From Heterohyrax brucei (taxonomy: Eukaryota > Chordata > Mammalia > Hyracoidea > Procaviidae): a DNA stretch of 64,000 nt. The DNA is taken from contig CM053164.1 of NCBI GenBank assembly GCA_028571685.1, positions 41,156,501 to 41,220,500 of the forward strand, written 5' to 3'. Within the stretch, counting starts at the first letter, position 1. Each line of letters begins with the position of its first letter. Below the pieces are notes generated by a model. The model saw nothing but the letters and a program-made list of their open reading frames with translations, ran no database searches and was not told where the DNA came from. A program made the position numbers and the translations under genes. Of this stretch, positions 46,066 to 57,545 are shown one piece after another.

Positions 46066-46995
46066 ATACCTGGAATTCTTCTAGCCCAACCTTCCAATTC
46101 AAGAACCACCTCAAGACTTCCTTTACCAGCTTCTTTTGCAGGACACTCCCTCTCTGAGGCAACTCATTCATTCCTTGTTGAATAGCAGCTCTGATTGGCC
46201 ACAAATGACTTCCTTTTACTGAGACAACAACTGAATCTGGTTCTGGCTCTGCCACTTGGAGATAGAAGAGTGAGTCCCTCCATTGTGGTCATTGTTCTAA
46301 GCAACTTATGACGGTTCCCACATTGACAAGTGCCTCTAAGTCTTGCTCAAGTTAAATGTCTTCATTCATTCAGCCATACCTCCTGTGACAGAGCTTCTAG
46401 ACCCCTCACCATGCTGGCCACCTTCTCTGGAAGACCTTCAGCTTACCTGTGCCCATCAGTGGCCCAACCACGCCCACTGGTGCCCATCTACTCCCTTGCT
46501 GTGGATGCTATTCTTCTATGAAGACTACTGAAGAATAGTTCTGGTTATCAGGCAGCCACTTCACACTGAACCTGCAACCAACACAAACCCCTCAGAATTT
46601 GTCATGTGAATGCCTGTGGCAGACATTGTTCGTTACCTAAGCAAGAGCCATCCCTACTCCTTGATGACAAAACTGACACCCATCAGTCACTTCCCCAGCC
46701 CTAGTGTCTCAGCCAATCAGAATGGCCCCAAGCCCCTTTTAAAGATTAGATTAGGTAAGGATGTATGATGAATTTATTATTCAGAGAAGTCTGCAGGAGG
46801 CTTCCAGTAAAAATTGCCCTTTTCATAAAAGATATCATCTCTAAATCATTCTAAAAGAGAGCACAGAAAACATCTCTCTGCTCTAACAGGACTTTGCTGG
46901 GCTTACATGCAATGCTTAGAGCTGTGGTGCCTTCTAGCCATCCTGCAGGTGTGTCTGTGGGCACTGAGGATGGCAGAGAGAGGAGATGCAGTGCC
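46066..46995. other. Intergenic, possible L2 fragment
   Basis: CTTCCAATTCAAGAACCACCTCAAGACTTCC...GACACTCCCTCTCTGAGGC (46090-46160) is L2-like in sense orientation. The rest is unrecognised. Confidence 0.4.
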
Positions 46996-47506
46996 TCATC
47001 ATTTAGTGCTGCTATAACAGAAATACCACAAGTAGATAGCTTTCACAAACAGAAGTCTATTCTCTAACAGTCTAGCAGGCTAGATGTCCAGATTCAGTCT
47101 CAGTTTCAGGGAATAGCTGTCTCTGCTGGCTCTGGGGGAAGGTCTTTGTCTTTATTCTTCCCCAGAACAGGAGCTTCTCTGCACAGGAAGTCTGGGCCCA
47201 AAGGACGAGCGGTGCTCCCAGTGCTGCTTTCATGGTGGCATAAATTGTCCCTATCTTTCTGCTCATTTCTGTCTTTTATATCTCAAAAGAGATTGGCTAA
47301 GACACAATCCAATCTTATAGATTGAGTCCTGCCTCATTAACCTGTCTCTCATCCTGCCTCATTAATATCATGGAGGTAGAATTTATAACACATAGGAAAA
47401 ATCACATCAGATGACACAACGGTGGACAATCACACAAAACTGAGAATCATGGCCAAACCAAATCAATACACATATTTTTAAGAGACACACTTCAATCCAT
47501 GGCCCT
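46996..47506 (-). mobile_element. MaLR LTR (3' LTR of a partial element)
   Basis: Begins on + with ATCATTTAGTGCTGCTATAACAG and ends with ACACTTCAATCCATGG, homologous to the solo LTR at 15059-15567. Sequence beyond 47506 matches neither LTR and is followed by a partial second LTR at 48436, so this is the 3' LTR of an element on the minus strand. Confidence 0.82.
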
Positions 47507-48435
47507 CCAAACTTCAGCCCTCCAAAATCCATGTCCTTGCTTCATGCAAAACATATTCACTCTAGCATGTCATAGCAAAAAGTCTTAAGTCAACTCCAAG
47601 TTCAGAATCCAAAAGTTTCTCTTCATCTGTGAAATCTAGATTACAAGTTATCTGCTTCCCAAGTATAATAATGGAACAGACACAAGCTAGACATGCCCAT
47701 TACAAAGGGGAGAAATTAAAGAGAAAGAAGGAATAACAGGCACCAAGCAAGTCAGCAGAACACATTACATTAGTCTCAAGGCTTGAAGACAATCCTCTGT
47801 TCTCTGAGACCATTTACACAATGGACCCTGCCCTCCAGAGTGTAAGTAATAGCCACCCTCTCCAGTTCTGAGTGGAGACTCCCCAGCTCTGGGCTTCTGC
47901 TCCACCTTCTGGACCCAAAGGAACTGCCACTTCATTTCCTTTGGTCTAGGTGCATCATTCTCCTAGTCTTTCTAAGTGGCACTCTAGAGGCCATGGCTCC
48001 ACCCCAGGCAATCCCAGTAGTTGTGGTCATACCCATTAAGACTGAGGTAGTTCTGCTTCCTGTATTTCTCATCTCTGTAACTTCTGCTTCATGGCTCCTT
48101 GGCCTCCTGGCCTCTCAGGCCTTTCCACTCATGTCTGTCCTGCTGGGGCAAGTGTTCCAAAGCTCTATAGTTCTGCCAATAAGGGCAGGGGACTCCAGCA
48201 ACAAACTTCAGCTGAAAGACACTCAGCTGTCTTGCTCCATAGATGGCAAGCCCAGCTCCACAGGTAAGTGCCCAGAGGCACCCCACCCCTCCAGGAAGGC
48301 TCCTGCTCAAAATCACTCAGCTCTTGTGCTCCATAGGTCAAATCCAGAGCCACGTGACACTGGTGTCCTGATTCTGCTGCTTCCAGTTCTCTCAGCTGGG
48401 GCTGGTTCTCTGCTGCTGCTGGTCCCACCCTCATT
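47507..48435 (-). mobile_element. MaLR-like internal segment
   Basis: It lies between an LTR and a second partial LTR in the same orientation, so it is inferred to be internal sequence of the same endogenous element. No coding potential is visible, in keeping with the non-coding internal regions of this group. At under 1 kb it is probably deleted relative to a full internal region. One open frame on + (47993-48445, 150 codons) is antisense to the element and not convincing. Confidence 0.6.
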
Positions 48436-48575
48436 AACATCATAGAGGTAGGATTTACAATACATAGCATAATCTTATCAGATGACAAAATGTTGGACAA
48501 TCACAATACTGGGAATCATGGGTTGCCAAATTGAATCACATTTATTTCAGGATGACACAATTTAATTCATGACCA
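48436..48575 (-). mobile_element. Partial second MaLR LTR (5' LTR)
   Basis: CATTAACATCATAGAGGTAGGATTTACAATACATAG and GACAATCACAATACTGGGAATCATGGG match the outer 140 bases of the LTR at 47340-47506. The remaining LTR is missing, so internal sequence joins directly to a broken LTR. Confidence 0.8.
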
Positions 48576-50451
48576 GGAGAGCCCACAACCCCTTACCTCA
48601 GAACATCTTGTCACAGGATATGGGCGATGACAGACCCAGATGGAAAGCCCCATAGCCCACAGGCTCTTGTAACAGGATAACTGAACAGTCCAAACCAGGT
48701 GGAGCACAACAAAAACACGGTTTTATCATTACTTCCCTCATTGTCTTTAACAGTGTTGAGGCTTCTACCCCTATCACTTAAATGACAGCTAAGGCCTAAC
48801 CCAAAGTTTTCTGGTCACTTCTAAGTATAAGGAAATGCAGTCCACCCAGGTCAGCTTGAAACTTCAGTCTCCAATTCATTTAAATGCTAATTTCCTTCTG
48901 ACTCTAGAAGAGACCAGACCAAACCTGAAGAACTTGGAAAGGGGAGGAGGCATGTTCTCCCCATGGCCACCTCCTGCTTCTTGGCTGTTTCAGGTTGGGG
49001 ACAGAGAGAGGACCACAAAGACAACATGAGGCTTCTGTGTGGTGAGGCTGCAAGTGCTGGCTCAGGGGTACCAATGTGAAATTTTCAGAATCTGTGCAGA
49101 AACCTCTTCATGGCCCTGGTCCACATGGTGAGGGGCACCCAGTGTCCCCACAGCTCTAGCCTCCGAGGATCTCCACAACCTCCTGCTGCCCCTCCTCTGG
49201 CCCAGAAGCCAGCCCTCTTGGCTGGAATATTGCAAACCTCTGCAAATATCCAGTGTCTGCTTGGCCCCCCGCACACTCACATACTGAGCGTGCCAACCTA
49301 TGGAGCACACACAGCCCCAAATGACCCCCTCCCTCTCTCCTCAGTTCTTTGTGCCTTCTTTCAAATAGGCATGGAGAATAGAGTAGGTGGCTTATTCCAA
49401 AATTAGACATCCAACCAGGGAAAACAGATGCCATCGCCCCTTCTAGTAGTTACTGTGAGTGATACACTGGAAGCCTGCCACCCTATCTTGGCTAGGCTGG
49501 GGCAAAGGGGAAGACACAATCTTCCTCCCAAAGCCTGGCAACTCAACCAAAGTGATCTTCCGTCCTCCATCTGATCTCCTGCTGCTTTACGCAGGCCAAG
49601 GGGTGCTGAAGGCATCTCTTTGCTCTTGGCTATGCAGCCTAGTGGTAATTTCAGAGCAAGAGAAAAAGTCAGCACCTGTTACCCACCTTTCAAACCAGGT
49701 CTTTCCTGTGCTGAAGCTGAGGAGTTCATCTTCAGTCCTGGTGCAAGATGGCAGATGAATCTCTAGATTTCATCCAGATGGCTCTAAGCTTTAATGATGC
49801 CCTAGGAGCTGAAGACTAGTTCCACCATTAAATATTTTCATGCTCTCTCCTAGCTCCATGTCACCCACAGATTTGATGATCGGTCCTCTGTGCTGTTTAT
49901 TATTCAAGGCTTTGATGAAAATAGTAAAGAAGACATGCCAAATAGAGGAACTTGAATGCAGACTGGCTTTTATTCTGGCATGTTTTTGGTGAACTGTTGT
50001 TGGCTCCAGCTACTCATCACTTCTTCTATCTGTGCTGTAAAACTGTCTGCTTAATCAATGCTCACAGGTGGCTGGGTTCCAGTCTCAGAGAGACAGCTCC
50101 TTGATCCCTGGCACGTCAGTAACCTAGGCTGGGGATTAAAACTTGCTGAAAATAGCAAATGCCTCCTCACCTGGTTCAGTTTCTCCCCTCTGCCCCCATC
50201 CCTGATGACCAACACCTGGTTTGGACTTCGTCATTTAGCTATGCTCTGCCCAGCCCTCACTCCCATCTTGTCCCAAGCTCCTGAACTGAGTAGTGCCCTT
50301 CTTAGCCCTTTCCCAGCTCAGACTCAGCATCTGTCTCAGGCTCATCTCTCCCTCAGGGAGATGAGCGAGGGCAGACACTGAGCACTCAGGATGGCCCCCC
50401 AAGAGTCGAGATCTGCCCCAGGAAATTACTGATGCCCAGGGTCCTTAGGGA
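48576..50451. other. Intergenic, nothing firm
   Basis: 49880-49960 (TTCAAGGCTTTGATGAAAATAGTAAAGAAGACATGCC) faintly resembles CR1/L3 LINE sequence. No exon or RNA gene was recognised. Confidence 0.4.
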
Positions 50452-50660
50452 GTACAATTTAGCACCTACTATAAGTGCTTGGCTACTACCTGAAAGGTTG
50501 GCAATTTAAGTCCACCTAGAGGCACCTCAGAAGAAAGGCCTGGCCATCTACTTCTGAGAGATCAGCCATTGAAAGCTCTGTGGAATATAGTTCCATTCTG
50601 ACATGCACGGGGTCACCATGAGTTAGGGTTGACTCCACAGCAACCGGCTTGCATTTGGGT
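50452..50660 (+). mobile_element. AfroSINE, longer form, sense orientation
   Basis: GGTTGGCAATTTAAGTCCACC, AGGCACCTCAGAAGAAAGGCCTGGCCATCTACTTCTGAGAGATCAGCC, CACGGGGTCACCATGAGTTAGGGTTGACTCCACAGCAACCGG: nearly complete. Confidence 0.92.
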
Positions 50661-50664
50661 TACC

Positions 50665-50870
50665 CTCAGGCACTGGGGTGCATGTGCTGCTGAATCCTCT
50701 TAACAACCCTGCAGAAGCTGGTATAATTATCTCCATCTCCTAGATAAAGAAATTGAGGTTCAGAGAGGTCTGTAACTTTCCCAAGGTCACTTAACAGTAA
50801 GAGTCAGAGGCAGACAGCAAACCCAGGACTGTGTGGCTTTGCCTTCCACACAGGCCACCACACTCTCTGT
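50665..50870 (-). repeat. MIR SINE
   Basis: ATCCTCTTAACAACCCTGCAGAAGC, CCTAGATAAAGAAATTGAGGTTCAGAGAGG, CTTTCCCAAGGTCACTTAACAG, AAACCCAGGACTGTGTGGC: clear antisense copy. Confidence 0.93.
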
Positions 50871-50935
50871 TTTATCTGAGCCATTTGTTTTCCTAGCAGG
50901 GCTTGGAACCCATGTGTTCCAGTTCCAACCCCTGT

Positions 50936-51010
50936 GGAGGATTTACATTTCTAACAAGTTCCCAGGAATGCTAATGCTGCTGATTAGGGACCGGTTCTCA
51001 AAATCACTAT
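50936..51010 (+). mobile_element. MER5A-like hAT fragment
   Basis: ATTTACATTTCTAACAAGTTCCCAGGAATGCTAATGCTGCTGATTAGGGACC is the 3' half of MER5A; the far end reads GGTTCTCAAAATCAC. Confidence 0.82.
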
Positions 51011-51016
51011 TAAGAG

Positions 51017-51232
51017 CTCCAAAAACCAAATCGAATCCACCACCTTCAAGTCTATTCCAACTCAAAGGACCCTACAGGACAGAGTGGAACTGCACCATAG
51101 AGTTTCCAAGGCTAAAAGTATACTTGTGGAAGCAAACTACTACGTCTTTCTCCCTTGGAGGACTGGTAGGTTTGAACTGCTGGCCTTTTGACTAGGAGCT
51201 GAACACTTTCACCACGGCACCACAAGGGATCC
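51017..51232 (-). mobile_element. AfroSINE, longer form
   Basis: AAAAACCAAATCGAATCCACC tail, TCTATTCCAACTCAAAGG, ACAGGACAGAGTGGAACTGC, middle block ACTACTACGTCTTTCTCCC, GTTTGAACTGCTGGCC, head ending GCACCACAAGGGATCC. Confidence 0.92.
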
Positions 51233-52499
51233 TACTAGCAGAATGATTCTCAAAATTTATTATACTTGGAGTCAAGATGGTGGACTAGGCACATGTCTTC
51301 TTAATTTCCTCTGAAAACTAAGGCCTGGATTGATAATTAATGGAGCTTTCTGGACACCCAGTGAGCCTTAGGACACGGGATAGGGCTGTCAGCTTGGACT
51401 ACATGCCGCTAAGCAAAAAACTTCCACTCTCACGATGAGCTCCGCTTACACTGAATGGCTGGCTTGCATGGTCCAAAGGTACTGGTGTTTTCATTTTCTT
51501 TTTCTTTTTGTTGGCCAGTAGGCAGCTGATGTGTATTATCAGGCAGCTACACTCAGGTGAAGTTCTGAAGTGAAAAGCATGGGCTGAGGTGAAGAGACAG
51601 TGGGTGAAATAATCACATTTTGAGAGCCCAGTGGTGAGCTGGGGCACCACAGCCCTTCTACCCTCCTTTTTTGGAGCTCCACTACAAATTTGCCTCTTTC
51701 ACAGCATGAGAGGTAGCTTGACCAAGATGCTATCTTGTTTGGCTGGGAGATGGAGTTACCCAACTGGAGATCTCAGCAGGGGCTACTTCCTAGGCTCAGA
51801 AGCAGTGCCAGTCAAGGGAGCACTTTTCTTGCAGAAAGGCTGTGTTTAGCACAGTGTTGCCTCATGGGTAGACCCCAGCAGGCAATAACACCAGCGCAGC
51901 ATCCTCTCTCTACTTTGAAATACACCATAGCTTCTGGGGATATGTGTCTCTGCTGTCAGCCAGAAGGAGGGGCCTGCCACACCTAACAGCCTGACTGAGT
52001 CTGGAAGTGGTCAGGGAGCTTTCAGCTTTTTTAAATAAGACTGCCTGGAGAAATAACAACTGTGTAGCTGAACCGCATCTCTTTTAGGCTTTACTGACCC
52101 ACAACATAGGGTTGGTTGATGGCCCCTCAGTGATTCCATAAGTAGGGAAGTGTCTTTGCCAGCCAGGAGGCAGTGCTTGCCACCCCAAAGAGTACACTAG
52201 GGCCATTCACTAGAGTACAAAGAGGTAGCTAGTGACCAACTCCTTTCTCAGAACTACGCCTCAACTCCTGTTAAGGCAACACCACAGAAACTGAACAGTC
52301 TCTGGATGTCCTGTAAACAACAAACCATTGCCAGGCATTTAAGGAAGCATCCAACCATGTTTCCAGAAAACTCTCAGTATAAAGAATCAAAAACTTCCTG
52401 GATGAAGAAGCCTTTCTGAAATTATCAGAGGTCATGTACAAAAGAATTATATAGAGAGCCCTCCTAAGATTAATCAAAATGCAGCAGAGCAAAATGAAA

Positions 52500-53224
52500 A
52501 ATCAAGCAAGCTATTCCAACTAGTGGAACATCAACATTCTGAAATCTGACAAATCAGTGACAAAATTACAGAATTAGACAATACAGTTCAAAGCCAAAAG
52601 AGCAGAATTGATGGACTGGAAATTAGATTAAGTGATCTTGAAGACAGAGCTACTGATGCCAGCATTTATAAGGAGAAATCAGTCAAAAGATGTAAGACAA
52701 ATGAGGAAGAATTAAGAAACATGTGGGACTCTATCAAGAGGAATAATCTATGATTAATTGGAGTTCCTGAACAGGGAGGGATAGCTCAAAACACAGAAAG
52801 TATTGTTGTTGAGTTGCTGACAGAAAACTTCCCTGAAATTATGAAAGAGGAGAACATAGATATCCAAGACATATACCACAAAAAAACAGATCCCAAAAGA
52901 AAGACACCAAGACATATTATAATCAAGCTTAATAAAATGAAACATAAGCAGAAAGTTTTAAAGGCAGCAAGACTCAAAGCAAAGCTAACATTCAGAGGGA
53001 AGCCCTGTAGGCTTTCATCTAATTTCTTGGCAGAAACAATGTTGGCACAGAGGCAGTGCGATAACACATTCAAAGCCTTGAAGAAGAAAAACTTCCAGCT
53101 AAGAATTCTATGTCCTGCAAAACTATCTTTCAAATATGAAGGTGAAATTAAGGCATTCACAGATAAACAGAAGCTTAGAGACTTTGTAAAAACCAAACCA
53201 GAACTACAAGAAATACTAAAATAA
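52500..53224 (+). pseudogene. L1 ORF1 (RNA-binding protein) remnant
   Basis: L1 ORF1p is a trimeric RNA chaperone with coiled coil, RRM and C-terminal domain. Here a coiled-coil-like stretch (52560-52740) leads to the conserved 'NN(L)xxxGVPE' region, where a TGA (52749-52751) breaks the frame. A further open stretch of 136 codons (52814-53224) covers the RRM and CTD (PRHIIIKLNK, FQLRILCPAKLSFKYEGE, FVKTKPELQEILK). The frame is disabled. Confidence 0.9.
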
Positions 53225-53682
53225 GCTCTTTGCTTAGAAAAACAAAATGATTGTGTGTATATTTAAGAAGGCAATGCAGGACACAACATACAGAAACCTA
53301 CCCAGTATGGAAGGCACAAAATTCAATCATAGCTACATTAAAAGAAGGGAACCAATGATCACATCATGAAAACTAAGATACCATCACATTAAAAAGAGGG
53401 ATATACTACAGTAGTTATAGTCCCTTCAGATGGAGCTGAAGTTAATAAGATATGTAGAAGTTAAAATTGAGTGTAAACTCAGAATATTCAGGGGATCATA
53501 GAGGTAGCCACAAAGCACAGTAACAATGCAACACATCAAATAAGAAATGTAATACAGGAGTCTCAATAATCACAAAAACAACACTGAAAAAGGTGAAAAG
53601 TCAACCCATAAAGAAGTATGACTCACAACAGAATATTAAGAGCATCAGAGAAAACACCAACACAAAAATAAATACATCAAAA

Positions 53683-55247
53683 TGACAGCACTAAATACAT
53701 ACCTATTGATAATTACGCTGAATGTAAACAGACTGAACACTCCAGTAAAGAGACAATGAGTGACATCTTGTATCAAAAGACACAACCCATCTCTATGTTG
53801 CTTACAAGAAACACACCTTAGACTTAAAGATATGAACAAACTGAAAATTAAAGGATGGACTAATATATACCAAGCTAACAATATACAAAGAAGAGCAGGT
53901 GTGGCAACACTAATCTCAGATAAAACACATTTTAATGTAAAATCCACCATTGTGGACAAGGACGGTCACTATTTATTGCTGAAAGGTTCAATCCACAAGC
54001 AGGACTTAACAATATTAAATATTTGTGCATGCAATACCAGAGCATCTAAATACATCAAACAAACACTGACTACATTGAAAAATGAGATAGATCACTCAAC
54101 AATAATAGTCGGAGATTTCAACACTCCACTTTTAGTAATGGACAGATCATCTAGAAAAAAGCTGAGTAAAGACAGAGATCTTATTGCAACAATATCCAGT
54201 TAGACCTCGTTGACACATACAGAACTTTTTATCCATCAACAGATAAGTACACCTTCTTCTCCAATGCACATGGAACATTTTCCACAATAGATCATGTGTT
54301 AGCACATAAAGCAAATCTCAACAAAATCCAAACCATTGAATTATTGCAAAGCATCTTCTCAGACCACAACGCCATAAAAGTTGAAATCAATAGCAGAAAA
54401 ATCATTGATAGAAGTTGGAACTCATGGAAACTGAGCAACACTTTGCTCAAAAAGCCATGGGCTATAGAAGAAATCAAGGACGAAATACAGAAATTTATGG
54501 ATTCAAATGAGAACAAAAACACATTCTATTAGAATCCATGGAATACAGCCAAAGCAGTGCTCAGAGGTCAGTTTATCTCCATAAATGCACAGATTGGAAG
54601 GAAGAAAGGACCCAAACCAAAGAATTAACCCTATAGCTTGAACAACAGAGGAACCTCTCGGGCACCAGAAGAAAACAGATCATGAAGTTTAGAGCAGAAC
54701 TAAATGAGTTAGAGAATAAAAGAACAATTGAAAAATTGATAAAACCAAAAGCTGGCTTTTTTAAAAAAGATCAACAAAATTGACAAACCACTGGCTAAAC
54801 TCACTAAAGAAAAAAAGGTGAGGGAACAAATAAACCAAATTAGAAATGAGATGGGAGATACCACAACGTATGTAACAGAAATCAAAACTATCTTCACAGA
54901 ATACTATGAAAGGCTGTACTCTAACAGATTTGAAAACCTAGAGGACATGGACAAATTTCTAGATTTGTATCACCTACCAAAATTATCACAAAGAGACGTA
55001 TAACAACTTAATAAACCCATCACAAAGGAAGAGACTGAGAAAGTCATCAAAAAGCTACCAACAGAAAAAAGTCCTGGCCCAGATGGCTTCACTGCAGAAT
55101 TCTACCAACCTGCTAGAGGAGAGTTAACTCTAATACTACTGAGGCTATTTCGCAGCATAGGAAGGAGTGGAATTCTCCCAAATTCATTCTATGAAGCCAG
55201 CATAACCCTGATACCAAAGCCAGGAAAAGATTCCACAAAAAGTTTAT
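53683..55247 (+). pseudogene. L1 ORF2 endonuclease and start of reverse transcriptase, remnant
   Basis: ORF2p carries an apurinic-type endonuclease and reverse transcriptase. Starting at ATG 53683, the ALNTYLLIITLNVNRLNTPVKR stretch corresponds to the ORF2 start and is ended by a TGA (53758-53760). Motifs retained include CLQETHLR (about 53802-53825), GDFNTPL, SDHNAIKV (about 54358-54381) and [13 protein letters not shown] at the front of the RT domain. Several stops and frame changes disable it. Confidence 0.9.
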
Positions 55248-55254
55248 GATATGT

Positions 55255-55425
55255 AAGAATCACCCTACCCACTGCTATCGAGTCAATTCTAACTCACAGT
55301 GACCCTATAGATCAGAGGAGAACTATCCCATAGAGTTCCAAGGAGCTCCTGGTGGTTTTGAACTGCCAACTTTGGTGTCAGCAGAAGTAGCACTTAATCA
55401 CTATGACCCCAGGGGTCTTGTTAAA
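55255..55425 (-). mobile_element. AfroSINE at the L1 break
   Basis: ACCCTACCCACTGCTATCGAG tail, CAATTCTAACTCACAGTGACCCTATAGATCAGAGGAG, GGTTTTGAACTGCCAAC, head ending CACTATGACCCCAGGGG. It lies at the point where the L1 sequence stops. Confidence 0.93.
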
Positions 55426-56289
55426 AGGTAAATTTTGATTCAGTATTTGATTCAATACTATTTCATACCTTCCCAGTTTCTCTTCCCAGGCTATTTGGAC
55501 CCTGGGTGCTTGTTCAGTGACCTTGAAGGCAGGATAAGCCAGAGCACAGCCCTTCCTGACACCTGGGGGAGGGGGAAAGTAGCAAGTTGGTGGGGTGACG
55601 TCATTCCAGTGTTCCGGAGACCTGAGCAATTCGGGATTAATCTTCCAGATCTGGCACCATAGAAGCAATACGAATGCGCCACTGCCCTGCCGCCTCACCC
55701 CCATCATGGTGAACAGATGGGCAGCTCCCCCTCTGAGGACTAAGTAGGGCAATGCTAAGTCAGCTGGGAGGTGGAAGGGAGATCGGTCAGCCGCAGAGAG
55801 CAGTAGGGACAGACCCGGCTCCACCCACCAGCCTGAGCCCCAGACAGGCAGAATCAGAGATCGGCTCTTGCTAGGGCTGCTGCATAAGACAGAGAGGGAC
55901 TCCCCCTCCCTGGGAGTACTCCAGCATTTTCATGCACCAGTAAGGTTCATGCACCAGTAAGGCAGAGTGATGGATATATGGCATATCAGCTTGGCTAGAC
56001 CAAAATTTCCAACATTGTGGTATATGTATACATACTAGTTTTGCTTCCCCAGAGAACCTAGCATAAGACAGACACTCATGCAGGCCATATTTAAGGTCAC
56101 TTCTGATACAGCCTGCACCACTACGGCTGAGGAACAGCAAAGACTTACTCTTCAGGGCTCCAGAGGGTGGCTGGGGCAGCAGTCTGCCCAGTGACCACTC
56201 CCAGCCCTGACCACATCCAGCCTAGCCATCGCCCTTGCTGTCACTAGGAGAGCAGCAGGGCAGGACAGGGTACGGGCTATCATGATAGA
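55426..56289. other. Non-L1 DNA between the two L1 parts
   Basis: No transposable element is recognised. It contains a perfect 17-bp tandem duplication at 55929-55962. The 148-codon minus frame (55378-55824) is featureless. Confidence 0.5.
55929..55962 (+). repeat. Perfect 17-bp tandem duplication
   Basis: TTCATGCACCAGTAAGG occurs twice in direct succession without a mismatch. Confidence 0.97.
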
Positions 56290-56465
56290 GGAGAAACACA
56301 GCAATAGTGTTTATCAGAAACGGAGGGACCTGAGGAATCCTGAGTTCACACTTCCATGTTTCAGAGGAGAAAGCTGAGACTCAGAGTGGGAAGGGCACAC
56401 GCACGAGGCAGTTGAGTGGCAAAGCAAGGCCTCTGGTTTCTCTGACTCGTGCTTCATCCACGTTC
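56290..56465 (-). repeat. MIR SINE fragment
   Basis: CCATGTTTCAGAGGAGAAAGCTGAGACTCAGAGTGGG and GTTGAGTGGCAAAGCAAGGCC follow the antisense MIR order. It is older than the L1s around it. Confidence 0.72.
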
Positions 56466-56484
56466 AGACAAGCTGCAGAGCTTT

Positions 56485-56960
56485 ATTTGCAAGTTTTAAC
56501 AGTCCCAAACTGGAAGCAACCCAAAAGTCTATCAACAGGCAAATGGATCAACAATGTACATCTGTACCGCGGAATACTATTCAGCAATAAAAAAGAATGA
56601 ATTATTCCTACACATAGCAACTACATTACGTGGGTCAATCTCAAAATAATTATGCTGGATGAAAGAAGTCAGAGCAAAAAAGAATACATACTACGTCAGT
56701 CCATTTATATAAACCTCTAGAAAATGCGAAGTCACCTGGAGGGATAGTAAGCAGCTGAGTGGCTGCCCAGGGTGAAACAGTAGGGGCAGGGACCTTAAAG
56801 AGGCAGGAGAAAAGTTTTGGGGTGATCAATAAGTTCACAATCTTGATTGTAGTGATACTTTCAGGAGTGTTTACATGTGTCAAAATTTATCAGATTTTTC
56901 ATTCTGAGTATACATTGTTTTCTGCATGTCGAATTTACCTCAGTAAAGGTATTTAAAGAA
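56485..56960 (+). mobile_element. Old L1 (L1M-type) 3' end
   Basis: CCAAACTGGAAGCAACCCAAAAGTC, AACAGGCAAATGGATCAACAATG, ATACTATTCAGCAATAAAAAAGAATG, ATTATGCTGGATGAAAGAAGTCAG and TTTTGGGGTGATCAATAAGTTCAC...CTTGATTGTAG, ending AATTTACCTCAGTAAAGG. Confidence 0.88.
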
Positions 56961-57442
56961 ACAAGCTGCAGAGTCATTGAACAAGGGTGAGCTAGGTACT
57001 CCCACAACTCTCACTCCGTCCTGGTGGCTGGGGTGCAAGGAGTAAGCCCCCAGACCTTCTTAATGAAAAGCCATTAGGGAGATCACTAAGACTACCAACG
57101 TCTGCCCACACAACACGGGCTGGCTATAATCAGGCGGCGTCAGGATCACCGGTGTCCTACAACGCTGTATGAGTCTCATGCCACATGGCTGCAACACACA
57201 GCCATGCAGCCCCTGTGGGGTATTGCTGGCACAGCCAGACATTCAGCAAACGGGGGTAGTGAAGGGGTTAATGTGAAGCTCTGTGTCCCTGCCCAGTGAA
57301 ACCAAGCTTTCCAGAGCCCTGCTAGCCTGAGGAAAGGAAACTTCCCAGAATCCGTAAAGCAGCATTCCTCTGGCTTTAGCCCTACCAGCTTCCATGGAGT
57401 ATGGAGCCTTTTAAAATACCTCTTCCTTCAATGTCTCTGAAT
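56961..57442. other. Intergenic, nothing recognised
   Basis: No repeat or exon seen. Confidence 0.45.
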
Positions 57443-57545
57443 TGTACATGTAGAAGTTGTTGAATTAGTGTGTGCTTTGTTGTGTACATTTTTAAACAAA
57501 CAAGCAGCAGCAACAACAACAACAACAAAACAATTTTTTTAAATA
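57443..57545 (+). mobile_element. Short L1 3' tail
   Basis: TGTACATGTAGAAGTTGTTGAATTAG, TGTGCTTTGTTGTGTACATTTTTAAAC and the (CAA)n run match the end of the L1 piece at 60778-60880. 5'-truncated to about 100 bases. Confidence 0.75.

Larger units (their letters stand above)
51268..55247 (+). mobile_element. L1 LINE, 5' part (5'UTR, ORF1, start of ORF2)
   Basis: The copy starts near GGAGTCAAGATGGTGGACTAGGC, the typical L1 5' end, and has 1.2 kb of 5'UTR, a broken ORF1 and the endonuclease plus first reverse-transcriptase segment of ORF2. It stops at about 55247 within the 'LIPKPG' region. Having a 5' end but no 3' end is unusual, since L1 copies normally lose the 5' side. The next ORF2 stretch appears 4 kb further on (from 59247). 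Confidence 0.92.
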
